From: CBDCUW01 sp963734865
GTDB taxonomy: Bacteria > Planctomycetota > Planctomycetia > Pirellulales > Pirellulaceae
Length of the DNA: 64,000 nt
Reading direction: 5' to 3'
Assembly: GCA_963734865.1 (NCBI GenBank)
Contig: CAVTIV010000004.1
Coordinates: 1 to 64,000 of the forward strand
Shown here: positions 28,756-37,419 of the stretch, piece by piece
Layout of the letters: the number at the start of each line of letters is the position of its first letter
Numbering within the stretch: position 1 is the stretch's first letter
Notes under the pieces: generated by a model
The model's database searches: none
Told to the model about the DNA's origin: nothing
The model's input: only the letters and a program-made list of their open reading frames with translations
Made by a program: the position numbers and the translations under genes

Positions 28756-30207
28756 ATGGATCCGAGAATCGAAAGAGTGCAACTGAACACTCGACGACAT
28801 TTTCTTCAGCAATCAACGATCGGGTTGGGCGGAATCGCGCTGGGCAGTCTGATTGCCAGCGAAGCTTCGTCGGCCGCTCGTTCGGCCGCGAACCCGCTAG
28901 CCCCGCAACGGCCCCATTTTCCGGCCAAGGCGAAACGGGTGATCTATTTGCACATGACCGGCTCGCCGCCGAATCTTGATCTGTTTGATTACAAGCCCGA
29001 ACTTGTCAAGCGTGACGAGCAAGACTGTCCCGACGAGTTTATCGCCGGTCGCGAATTCGCATTTACCTCCGGCACACCCAAGTTGATGGGTTCGCCCCGT
29101 CAATGGTCGCAGGTTGGCAAACACGGCATGTGGATGTCCGACGCGATCCCGAACTTTCATCCGATCGCCGATGAGATGTGTGTCGTGCACTCGATGCATA
29201 CCGACCAGTTCAATCACGCGCCGGCTGAGTTGCTGATCTACACCGGTTCGCCCCGCCCGGGGCGCCCATCGATGGGTTCGTGGGTCACTTACGGACTGGG
29301 CAGCGAAAACGAAAACCTGCCCGGTTTCGTCGTCTTGATCTCCAGCGGGGTCCAGCCCAATGGTGGAAAGAATTCATTCGGCAGTGGGTTTTTGCCATCG
29401 GTCTATCAGGGAGTGCAATGCCGATCGAAAGGTGACCCGGTGCTGTACTCTTCGGATCCCGCCGGGATGGACCGCGAGATGCGCCGAATGAGTCTCGATG
29501 CGTTGAAAGATCTGAACGAAATTCAGGCGGCCGAAATGGGCCATCCCGAAACGTTGACGCGGATTGCCCAATACGAACTCGCTTTCCGGATGCAGACCGC
29601 GGTGCCGGAAGTCATGGATATCTCGCAGGAGTCTCAGAAAACACTCGACGATTATGGTGCGACGCCGGGCGGATCGAGTTTGGCGAACAATTGTTTGCTC
29701 GCCCGCCGGTTGGTCGAATCGGGCGTGCGATTCGTTCAGCTTTTCGACTGGGGTTGGGATTTTCACGGTACCGGCAGCGATACCGGTCTGACCGACGGTC
29801 TGACGAAGAAGTGCGCTACCATGGACAAGCCGATCGCGGCCCTGGTCACGGACTTGAAGAACCGCGGTTTGTTGGAAGACACGCTGATCATCTGGGGGGG
29901 CGAATTTGGTCGCACTCCATTCCGCGAAGGACGGACGGCCAAGAGCGCGGTGTTGGGTCGTGATCATTATCCCGACGTGTTCTCGATGTGGATGGCGGGC
30001 GGCGGTGTGAAAGGTGGATTCGACTACGGCAGTTCGGACGAACTCGGCTTCAGCGTTGCCGAGAATCCGGTGCATGTGCACGATCTGCAAGCCACCATCA
30101 TGCACCTGCTGGGGTTTGATCACGAACGGTTGACGTACCGCTTCCAAGGGCGTGATTACCGCTTGACCGATGTGCACGGGCATGTGGTCAAGGAATTGCT
30201 CGCTTAG
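28756..30207 (+). CDS. DUF1501 secreted protein with Tat signal
   Basis: 483 residues from the ATG at 28756 (MDPRIERVQLNTRRHFLQQS). R13-R14 in TRRHFLQ form a twin-arginine motif, followed by a hydrophobic segment GLGGIALGSLIASEA, so export by the Tat system in folded form is likely. The rest is an alkaline-phosphatase/sulfatase-like fold typical of DUF1501, with MTGSPPNLDLFDYKP, VVHSMHTDQFNHAPAE, EFGRTPFREG and GRDHYPDVFS. Proteins of this family nearly always sit beside DUF1553 genes and are presumed partners. The gap of 95 bases holds the inverted REP-like pair. The tandem pair implies one transcript. Confidence 0.9.
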   Translation: MDPRIERVQLNTRRHFLQQSTIGLGGIALGSLIASEASSAARSAANPLAPQRPHFPAKAKRVIYLHMTGSPPNLDLFDYKPELVKRDEQDCPDEFIAGREFAFTSGTPKLMGSPRQWSQVGKHGMWMSDAIPNFHPIADEMCVVHSMHTDQFNHAPAELLIYTGSPRPGRPSMGSWVTYGLGSENENLPGFVVLISSGVQPNGGKNSFGSGFLPSVYQGVQCRSKGDPVLYSSDPAGMDREMRRMSLDALKDLNEIQAAEMGHPETLTRIAQYELAFRMQTAVPEVMDISQESQKTLDDYGATPGGSSLANNCLLARRLVESGVRFVQLFDWGWDFHGTGSDTGLTDGLTKKCATMDKPIAALVTDLKNRGLLEDTLIIWGGEFGRTPFREGRTAKSAVLGRDHYPDVFSMWMAGGGVKGGFDYGSSDELGFSVAENPVHVHDLQATIMHLLGFDHERLTYRFQGRDYRLTDVHGHVVKELLA

Positions 30208-30301
30208 CACGTGATCGGTGATGAATTCGCTGAACAAATCATTCAGCCGTCCGTGCGGCCTGGTCACGGTCGACGCATCGCTTCATGATTGGAATCCGAC
30301 A

Positions 30302-32794
30302 ATGAACACAAAATCTGTTTGGAAGCTGGCCGGATGTTTACTGATCCTCGCCGTTGCCGGCAGTGCCCCCGCGGAGTCGCCCGATGATGGCGTCGGCGAA
30401 GCGGATGTGGCTGGTCAACCGCTGGCATCGAATGTTCGGCGGGTCCTGTTGACGCTCGAGTCTCTGGGACATCCGTTGCCCGACGCATGGATGGCTGAGA
30501 TCGACGCGGCCGTTCAGGTGCAGGATGCCGGCAAGATTCAAAGCTCGCTTGACCGTGCCGTGTTGGCGGTCGTGACGATCAGCCCTGAGGAGCGGGTCAG
30601 CGTGAAACGTGGCCCTGCAACCGCCACGATTCAACAGCAGGGTTATCGTCCGGCACTGGTAAAGGTGATCAATCACAGTACATCGACCTCGCGATTGCAG
30701 ATCAGCAGTCCCCAGGCTGGTCCCGTTTACGCGGGCGCCTCCGATTTCAGCATGCGACGTCAACAACAAACGGAGTTGACCGAGAACCAAAATGATGACC
30801 AGTCAAACGAACGGTTTCTGGCGGTCGAGTTGTACGACTCGCCACCCATGACCGAGCGGCTGTCGGGATTGGAGGTGGAATATGCGATCGTGTTGCTGGC
30901 CTCCAGTGAGGCAGGAAAGCGTGAAGGTGTACTTCATTTCGACATCGGTGATGGAACGGCCGACCTGGAACACCGCAATGAGCTGCCGGTGTTGTTCGAC
31001 GTCCTGCCGGCGGTCCCGCTGAGACTATCGATCTCCGACTTTGACGGATCCCCGGGAATCGCCCGGATGGAATTTCGTGATTCGTTGGGCCGCGTTTTTC
31101 CGCTGCAAGCAAAGAGACTGGCGCCTGATTTTTTCTTCCAGTCTCACGTCTATCGCATCGATGGCGAGACAATTTCATTACCGCCGGGGCGGTTTCAAGT
31201 CCAATACAGCCGCGGCCCCGAGTATCAGGTGATCCGAACAGAAGTTGAAGTCGATCCGCGGCGTGAAAACCGATTGGAGATGAAGCTGGCGCGTTGGATC
31301 AACCCGCGGGACTACGGATTCTTTAGCGGTGATCATCACATTCATGCGGCCGGTTGTGCGCACTACACGCATCCCACCGAAGGCGTGACCCCCTCGGATA
31401 TGTTTCGCCAGGTACAGGGCGAGGGATTGAACGTCGGTTGCATTTTGACATGGGGGCCATGCTTCGAGTTTCAACGTCAATACTTCAATCCCGACGCGAG
31501 TATGTTCGGGACCGACGATACACTGTTGAAGTACGATTTGGAAATCAGCGGATTCGGTTCGCAGGCGTTGGGTCACGTTTGTCTGTTGAATCTCAATGAC
31601 CAAACCTATCCCGATTCGCAGGGAACGAAATCCGAGGGCTGGCCAACATGGACGACACCGGTGATGCGTTGGGCGAAAGCACAAGGCGGCTATGCCGGTT
31701 ACGCGCACTCGGCAAGCGGGCTGGCGATCGATCCTGTATCTGCAACCAGGCGATTGCTACGGCGATCGGACCAGAATCACAGCGGAACGATCGAAAAAGA
31801 TGAAGCCGCAACTGCGTTCTTGCCGTTGGAATTCGAGCGGATCGATTCGGATCGAGACTGGCAGCTTTCCCAGGACGAGTTGATCGTCGCCCATCAGAGG
31901 GCAGCCGAGCAGTTGCCAAATTTCGCGGTTCCCGAAATGAACGGTGTCGGGGCGATGGAGATCTGTGTCAGCACGGTTGCCGGCGTGTGTGACTTCATCA
32001 GCGCGATGGATACCGCGCGAATCCAGGAGTGGAACACCTGGTATCACATTCTCAATTGCGGATTTCCGCTGAAAGTCTCGGGCGAAACCGACTTTCCCTG
32101 CATGAGTAGTCGGCGCGTTGGCCAGGGACGCGTTTATGTTCAGCTGGGCAAAGATGCGGAACTTGATTTTGCGAATTGGTGCCAGGGACTTGCCGCGGGA
32201 CGATCCTATGTTTCGGATGGATACGCGCACTTGCCGATGATGACCGTCAACGGAGTCGCGCCGGGCTATGGAAAGACAACGCTTTCCCAGCCCGGTCCGG
32301 TGGCCGTCGTCGCCGACGTTGCCTTTGCCCCGCAAGTGCCTGAAGGCGTCGCCTATGGAACCCAGCAGGCGCAGGCCGGTCGCGCGGTCGCTGGGGACAC
32401 GGTCTTGCTGCACCGCGACCGTTCGCAGCGCTGGCTCAAAGGCGGAACGCGAGAAGTGGAAATCATTGTCAATGGGCAGCCGGTAGCGACCCGAACCGTT
32501 CCCGCCGATGGTCAAGTGCATCGAATCGAAGTCGATGTCCCGATCGGGCAAAGCAGTTGGGTTGCCGTGCGTCAATTCCCCCAATTGCACTCGAATCCTG
32601 TTGAGGTGATCGTCGCTGGCAAGCCGATTCGTGCCTCGCGGAAAAGTGCACGCTGGTGTGTGGAAATGACCGAGTTGCTGTGGCAAAACCGCCAGCGTAA
32701 CATTTCGCCGGGTGAGCGTGCGGAAGCGAAAGAAGCATTCGATCAGGCGATCGCTGTGTTCGCCAAGATTGCTGACGAGGCAACAGGTCCGTAG
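30302..32794 (+). CDS. CehA/McbA-like PHP-type hydrolase with EF-hands, exported
   Basis: 830 residues from the ATG at 30302, with a signal peptide (MNTKSVWKLAGCLLILAVAG). The metal-binding motif GDHHIH is near residue 342, as in the CehA/McbA branch of PHP metallohydrolases. Other His/Asp/Glu clusters (EWNTWYHILNCG, SGETDFPCMSSRR) are likely to complete the site. Two EF-hand-like loops, DQNHSGTIEKDE near residue 490 and DSDRDWQLSQDE near residue 515, lie inside the catalytic region. Calcium binding is therefore likely. The gene is the third of the DUF1553-DUF1501 run and may work with them on a sulfated polysaccharide or ester; the substrate is unknown. Confidence 0.8.
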   Translation: MNTKSVWKLAGCLLILAVAGSAPAESPDDGVGEADVAGQPLASNVRRVLLTLESLGHPLPDAWMAEIDAAVQVQDAGKIQSSLDRAVLAVVTISPEERVSVKRGPATATIQQQGYRPALVKVINHSTSTSRLQISSPQAGPVYAGASDFSMRRQQQTELTENQNDDQSNERFLAVELYDSPPMTERLSGLEVEYAIVLLASSEAGKREGVLHFDIGDGTADLEHRNELPVLFDVLPAVPLRLSISDFDGSPGIARMEFRDSLGRVFPLQAKRLAPDFFFQSHVYRIDGETISLPPGRFQVQYSRGPEYQVIRTEVEVDPRRENRLEMKLARWINPRDYGFFSGDHHIHAAGCAHYTHPTEGVTPSDMFRQVQGEGLNVGCILTWGPCFEFQRQYFNPDASMFGTDDTLLKYDLEISGFGSQALGHVCLLNLNDQTYPDSQGTKSEGWPTWTTPVMRWAKAQGGYAGYAHSASGLAIDPVSATRRLLRRSDQNHSGTIEKDEAATAFLPLEFERIDSDRDWQLSQDELIVAHQRAAEQLPNFAVPEMNGVGAMEICVSTVAGVCDFISAMDTARIQEWNTWYHILNCGFPLKVSGETDFPCMSSRRVGQGRVYVQLGKDAELDFANWCQGLAAGRSYVSDGYAHLPMMTVNGVAPGYGKTTLSQPGPVAVVADVAFAPQVPEGVAYGTQQAQAGRAVAGDTVLLHRDRSQRWLKGGTREVEIIVNGQPVATRTVPADGQVHRIEVDVPIGQSSWVAVRQFPQLHSNPVEVIVAGKPIRASRKSARWCVEMTELLWQNRQRNISPGERAEAKEAFDQAIAVFAKIADEATGP

Positions 32795-32823
32795 CGGCCT
32801 CACGACAGCATCAAACCGCGCGA

Positions 32824-34073
32824 CTACATGAAATTCGGGGTGTGCAAATCCGATAGGGTTTGTGCCTGCTGGCTCGTGAACCCGGCGTGCAGCAAACGCT
32901 TCACTCGGCTGTCGTGCATGGTTTGCAGCAATTCGCGAAACGAGTCATGCCCGCGAGCGATCGCCTTGGAATCGGTACTGCCGGCGGCCAGCACGGTCAG
33001 TCCGTCTTGGAGCGGTTCGGCGCACCCCCGACATTGGCAAGACTCGCCGCTCGTTTGCGTACGGCGGCTTCCAGGCGCGCGTACAACGTTTCGTCATGGG
33101 CCAAGGCGTGTCGAACATGGACCATCCCAAAATGCACATGGCGCGATTCATCGTTTTTCGCACGCCGTACCACCTCGGCGGTGACCTCATCGGGAGCGTG
33201 GTCTTCAATGAAGGTCAACAGATCCAGGAAGGTCCCTTCACCGAGCACCGACAACAGGAATGCCGCCTCGGTAAAATCTTCCAGCTGGAGCAGTGACAGG
33301 AGGGACTGCGACGTGGTTGCCGACGACACGCCAAGGCCGCCGCCGCCGGCCCGGGCTCGCTTGAGAAAGACGTCGATGTGTCGAGCTTCATCGGCCATCT
33401 GCGTGGAGAGAAACATCGCCGTTTCCGCGTACGCCGGATGGATCCGCGAGATGAACTTGCTGGGCAGATAAAGCGCCGAAAGTTCATTTTCGGCCAGGAA
33501 CGTGAATACCTGCCCGAGTGCTCGCTCGATCGCCTCGGGCAATTGGGGTGTCTTGTTCCACGGGATGTCGGTGGCGGCATTCCACTGCGCGGCGACGGCC
33601 TGATCGTACAGTTTGGCAATTTCGGGAGGGGCCACATGGTCACGGTCGAGCAGCGTGAACGGATAGCGTGGGCCACCCGGTTCGACTTGCGCTCCCCGTG
33701 GCGCGAACCCGGTTGCCGGATCGGCGTGCTCGGGCATCGGAGTCGACTTCAAAACATCGGCCGAGGAAATGTGGCCGTCTCGCTGGGTCAGTGTGATTCC
33801 GGTCTCTCGCGCTCCCATCGGCAGTGACAACATGCCGCGGCTGATCAGATGCCGATCGTAGCCCTGCTCGCTTGGTTGCCGCTCGCGATACTCGTGGTGC
33901 TGCAACTGGCACCACTTTGGCAGATCATCACGAAGTGCCGCATTGAGCGAATTGACGGCCAAGATTCCGCCCGGCTCGAGCAACTGCAAAGCAGGCCTGA
34001 TCAGCGCCAGCAGCCCTCCTCCCAGGGGCAAGTCGCCGCCATCGATCGCCAATGCCGCGTTTTCGTTGTGCAT
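32824..34073 (-). CDS. TusA-like domain fused to a diiron ferritin-like domain (frame break near C-terminus)
   Basis: The N-terminal 65 residues read like a SirA/TusA sulfur carrier (LAIDGGDLPLGGGLLALIRP, LLEPGGILAV, LPKWCQLQHHEY), but the cysteine of the CPxP motif is replaced (DLPLGG). A linker follows, then a helical domain with diiron ligands E197, E229-x-x-H232 (DEARH), E279 (GEGTF) and E309-x-x-H312 (DESRH), the pattern of ferritin, R2 and AurF-like oxygenases. The main frame ends at SLANVGGAPNRSKTD. After a G-run near 33020 the other frame continues sensibly (LTVLAAGSTDSKAIARGHDS) to the stop at 32824. It overlaps nothing and follows the PhnD-like gene closely. Confidence 0.65.
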
Positions 34074-34103
34074 CTCACTCGTTTCGGGAAGTGGATCGAT
34101 GGG

Positions 34104-34913
34104 TCATACGGTCGGCTCGGCAAGCGCCGCCCGCAGACTATCGTATCCGTCTTGGCGGGGCGGCATCCAAACCTTCAATCCTTCCAATTCCAGCAGGCGA
34201 CGATGCTCGGGCACATCCCACTTCATTCCGAACAAGGCTTTCTTGAATCGCTGGATCTTGCCGGGGTCGAGATTGGGTAGCGCGTCGAACATGCAATGGT
34301 CAAACGGCGGGGTGGTCCACAGCGAGCGGATCCGATTGGAATCGACGTGCCCAGCGGCTTGCTCATTGACCCAAATCAGGTCACCGATGGTTCCCGCATC
34401 GGCGCGCCCATCGGCGAGGGCTTGCAAGACATCGATCTCGCTGGTCCCGGTGTCACCATGTTTTCCAACGTCGCTGTCGAACGGGATGATCTGCACCTGT
34501 TGCAAATCGACGCCGGCTTGACGCAGGAAATACAGCGGCAGGATGCGAGCTTGCGTCGAGTCGCGACTGCCAACGGCCAGCCTCTTGCCATGCAGATCCT
34601 TCAACTCGTTGATCCCCGCATCATTGCGAACCAGAACGCGTGAGTGAAAGTCTTGATCGGAATCTCGCATGCCCAGCGATAACGAAGCGTTGTCGGTTTG
34701 CTGTTGTACTCGCACATGAGCCAACGGCGTGTTCCAGGCAATGTCGATATGCCCCTTGAGCAGCAGTTCCACCTGGCGTTCATAGTTCGAGAACAAAACG
34801 AAGTCCATCGGAGCGCCTTGTTTGTGAAAGTGCTCGCGAATGCCTTCCCAGATCGTTACGACCTTGGCATCGTACGCCACCGCGCCCAGCAAGATCGTTT
34901 CGTCGTCAGTCAC
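34104..34913 (-). CDS. PhnD-like substrate-binding fold protein without signal peptide
   Basis: 269 residues from a GTG at 34913 (VTDDETILLGAVAYDAKVVT). The segments KGHIDIAWNTPLAHVRVQQQ, LHGKRLAVGSRDSTQARILPLYFL and ALADGRADAGTIGDLIWV match the periplasmic phosphate/phosphonate-binding PhnD family. No signal peptide or transmembrane helix is seen, so the protein is probably cytoplasmic, which is unusual for a solute-binding protein. No ABC permease lies next to it. It lies 17 bases after the acyl-CoA-dehydrogenase-like gene and its stop is 30 bases before the diiron gene, so the three form an operon. It may bind a substrate or product of the enzymes. Confidence 0.65.
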   Translation of the reverse strand: MTDDETILLGAVAYDAKVVTIWEGIREHFHKQGAPMDFVLFSNYERQVELLLKGHIDIAWNTPLAHVRVQQQTDNASLSLGMRDSDQDFHSRVLVRNDAGINELKDLHGKRLAVGSRDSTQARILPLYFLRQAGVDLQQVQIIPFDSDVGKHGDTGTSEIDVLQALADGRADAGTIGDLIWVNEQAAGHVDSNRIRSLWTTPPFDHCMFDALPNLDPGKIQRFKKALFGMKWDVPEHRRLLELEGLKVWMPPRQDGYDSLRAALAEPTV

Positions 34914-34930
34914 GCTGTCTCCTGTTCGTC

Positions 34931-36097
34931 TCAAAAAAGCGGCAACCCTGTGAGTGCTCGGCCGACAAAATCTTTCAAGTGGTCAACGGTGGGGGCCATC
35001 ACCCAGCCGGCGCGGGCGTCACGAAACATCTGTTCGATTCCCAAATGTCGCGAGAAGGCTGCTCCACCGCACGCTTTCATTGCCAGATCGGTCACGTCAA
35101 TGGCCGCTTCCAAAGCCGACAACCGCGATTGCAGTACATATAGTGGTGTCTGTTCGTTGGCGCGCAGCATTGACTGCACCGTAAATCCTAACAAGGCACG
35201 GCTTTGCTCGGTGCGGCAACTCATTTCGGCCAGTCTGGCACGCAGATTCGGCAGATCTCGCAACCGCCGGCCGTCGTGTTCAAAGCCGGCACCGGTGAGA
35301 TGTTCCTGAGTCGCGGCGATGGCCGCCCGGCAAATACCGTGAGCCATGGCCGCGGTGCCCACGGCAAACCATGGCAGCACGACTTCCAGCATCATCGCTG
35401 CGCCTGCCCCTTGCGGGGTGAGCAGGTCATCCTTGGCCACCACCAGGTCGATGATCTCGACCGGTGCAGAGTCATTGCCACGCAGGCCCAGGCCGTCGAA
35501 TCCGCCCCCGACCTGAACACCCTGTGCGTCGCGGCGGACGAGGTAGAGCGTCGATTCCAGGGGCGAAGCGGCCGCCGGCTTCTGAACGCTGGAGACGTAC
35601 GAGTCGGCGTGTCGGGCGGAGGTGACCCACGATTTGTTGGCACTGGTCAGGTAGCTGTCACGGCCATCCTCGCGAAACTGTGAGATCGGCGCCCAAAACT
35701 GAGAACGAGATCCTCGTTCGGAAAAGGCCAGCGTGGTCAGATGTTTTCCGGCGGCAATTTCTCGCAAGATCGATTCTCGACGCCCGAGAGTCTGTGATGC
35801 GATGATGCTCTGCGATCCGGTGACGTGCATCACATAGATCATCGCGGTGGAGGGGCACGCCTGGGCCAATTGCTCGACGACCGAGGCGAAGACGCCGGGC
35901 GGTTGCCCCTGACCGCCGCATGCTTGCGGCACAAAGAGCCCCAAGAATCCCTCTTCGGCCAGCACGGCAAGTGATTCCCTGGGGAACCGGGCTTGGCGAT
36001 CGACTTCCGCGGCCCAGCATTTGATCTTCGCAGCAACACTGCTCGCGGCAGATTCAAGTTTCAATTCGTTGGAATCAATCCCATAGATATGTTTCAT
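34931..36097 (-). CDS. Acyl-CoA-dehydrogenase-like flavoprotein
   Basis: 388 residues from the ATG at 36097 (MKHIYGIDSNELKLESAASS); an upstream reading to 36172 is less likely. The fold matches the acyl-CoA dehydrogenase superfamily: N-terminal helices, STAMIYVMHVTGSQSIIA, a middle beta domain with the FAD/FMN-contacting segment TTLAFSERGSRSQFWAPI, and the C-terminal helical bundle ending in DAMKACGGAAFSRHLGIEQMFRDARAG. Family members also include flavin monooxygenases (DszC, SfnB), which lack the dehydrogenase base. Which type this is cannot be settled. The operon partners, a PhnD-like and a TusA-diiron protein, favour an oxygenase-like role; that is inference. Confidence 0.7.
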   Translation of the reverse strand: MKHIYGIDSNELKLESAASSVAAKIKCWAAEVDRQARFPRESLAVLAEEGFLGLFVPQACGGQGQPPGVFASVVEQLAQACPSTAMIYVMHVTGSQSIIASQTLGRRESILREIAAGKHLTTLAFSERGSRSQFWAPISQFREDGRDSYLTSANKSWVTSARHADSYVSSVQKPAAASPLESTLYLVRRDAQGVQVGGGFDGLGLRGNDSAPVEIIDLVVAKDDLLTPQGAGAAMMLEVVLPWFAVGTAAMAHGICRAAIAATQEHLTGAGFEHDGRRLRDLPNLRARLAEMSCRTEQSRALLGFTVQSMLRANEQTPLYVLQSRLSALEAAIDVTDLAMKACGGAAFSRHLGIEQMFRDARAGWVMAPTVDHLKDFVGRALTGLPLF

Positions 36098-36405
36098 AGC
36101 ATTCGTCTGCCGGTCGACGAGAACGAGGAGAGATAACCGTCCAATGGAAGGGAAAAGGACTCGACAGACCAATTGATAACCGATTCCAAGGGATTGAAGA
36201 AGGTCCGGTTTGTGTGCGACGCGTGGTCAGTCGCTTGAACCATGAGCATGACCGAGCCCGGGCCGGCGGTTCGAATCCGGTAGCAACCGGGCAGCGTTGA
36301 AAGGCCCTGGTACTTCGAACATCACGGTTTTTTGCATTGCAAATGTGGTTGGTGCATAATCATCAACTTGTGTCAGTCACGAGTCTCTTGGCTGGGAATG
36401 ATGGC
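36098..36405. other. Gap between divergent operons
   Basis: About 308 bases with no convincing gene. A GGTTCGAATCC sequence at 36268-36278 looks like a tRNA T-loop, but neither strand folds into a tRNA (see the rejected list). It must hold promoters for the acyl-CoA-dehydrogenase operon (minus strand) and the membrane-protein genes (plus strand). I cannot point to specific sites. Confidence 0.4.
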
Positions 36406-36723
36406 ATGATTGGACGCTTCATCTTTGGAGCTCTATTGAGGCTGTTGGTGTACGCTTCGAGTCTCGCTGGCATATGCTGGGTTCTCAGCGTTCTTCATCC
36501 CGCCTATCCGGGTATCGACTACTACATCGCGCCGCCAGCAGCGTATGGTGTCGTTGGCGCCTGGATCGCGGTGGCGTTTCTCGGGGCCGCCTTGGCCGCG
36601 TTTTTAAGTCGCTCGGTGGTCCGTTGGTTCGTGCTCAGCTTGGAGATGCCATTTTTACGCGCCGACGATACTGGCGTTAATGCCGCGGCGACGCCCGGAA
36701 GATTCTCCCTTCATCTTGGATGA
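36406..36723 (+). CDS. Small membrane protein, hypothetical
   Basis: 105 residues from the ATG at 36406 (MIGRFIFGALLRLLVYASSL), chosen because a longer start at 36337 adds a non-membrane stretch. Two or more hydrophobic helices are visible (LLVYASSLAGICWVLSVLH and YGVVGAWIAVAFLGAALAAFL). No family is recognised. The end overlaps the next gene by 44 bases, and the overlap may hide a frame break that would make one longer protein. It opens a run of three genes on the same strand. Confidence 0.5.
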   Translation: MIGRFIFGALLRLLVYASSLAGICWVLSVLHPAYPGIDYYIAPPAAYGVVGAWIAVAFLGAALAAFLSRSVVRWFVLSLEMPFLRADDTGVNAAATPGRFSLHLG

Positions 36724-37402
36724 TGCTATCAGGGACGCGACATCTTATGTCGATTACGAATCGGATATGTGTTTGGACTGTGGCACGCCCATTTGCCAAC
36801 GGCTCGTCGATGTCCAGGGGTCGGGAGGGAACTGGAATTCCCTGGTCGTGCCGGTCTGTATCAAATGCAGTGAGCATGCGTGCATGGTTCAGGGCTGCGA
36901 GGGCCGCGCGACCGTTCCGATTCGGCATGAGTTTCGTGTAGGTAGTGGGGCGAGCGGGAATATGAGAAACGATCATTTCGCCTGCGATGTGCATGCTCAG
37001 CGAGGTCGCGTCGTGAGTCGCCTCAACACCCTCGTCATCATGGGCGTCATCGTCGCGGCAACGACATGCGGGCTGTTATGGCGGATGATGTCTTTGGAGC
37101 TATCTACCGGCGTTCTTCTGATCACGAGTTGTGCTTTGGTTGCTATTCTCTTTGCGCTGCCGATCAACATGTTCGCGCGACAGAAACTACGGATAAAGTC
37201 GATGTACGTTATTCAAGTCCAGGGTACGCTGGGAAGTGTATGGAGAGATGACGCTCCACTTGGCTCCAGTCCTCTCATTCAACTTCCAGAACCTGATAAC
37301 GCGCATCTTCTTCTGCAGTATCCGGCGTATCATCTGCTCCTTTTGCTTGGTGTCGTCGCTACGGTTGGCGAGTTATCGGCGCTATTGTTGTTGCGACGCT
37401 AA
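36680..37402 (+). CDS. Hypothetical zinc-ribbon membrane protein
   Basis: 240 residues. The N-terminal 90 residues contain cysteine pairs CLDCGTPIC, CIKCSEHAC and CEGR, consistent with zinc binding. Two hydrophobic segments follow (LVIMGVIVAATTCGLLW and GVLLITSCALVAILFALPI), and a third lies at the C-terminus (LLLLLGVVATVGELSALLL). The start overlaps the upstream gene by 44 bases. Function is unknown; the layout of cysteine-rich cytoplasmic region plus membrane helices is repeated in the next gene, 17 bases downstream, so they may form a complex. Confidence 0.6.
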   Translation: MPRRRPEDSPFILDDAIRDATSYVDYESDMCLDCGTPICQRLVDVQGSGGNWNSLVVPVCIKCSEHACMVQGCEGRATVPIRHEFRVGSGASGNMRNDHFACDVHAQRGRVVSRLNTLVIMGVIVAATTCGLLWRMMSLELSTGVLLITSCALVAILFALPINMFARQKLRIKSMYVIQVQGTLGSVWRDDAPLGSSPLIQLPEPDNAHLLLQYPAYHLLLLLGVVATVGELSALLLLRR

Positions 37403-37419
37403 CGAGCGAGTCAAGACGC

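Noticed and set aside
33849..34280. Plus-strand reading frame across the diiron gene
   Set aside because: It overlaps two minus-strand genes with clear motifs and shows no domain of its own.
36180..36300. tRNA-like T-loop GGTTCGAATCC
   Set aside because: The flanking bases do not form a T-stem, D-stem or acceptor stem on either strand, so this is chance.
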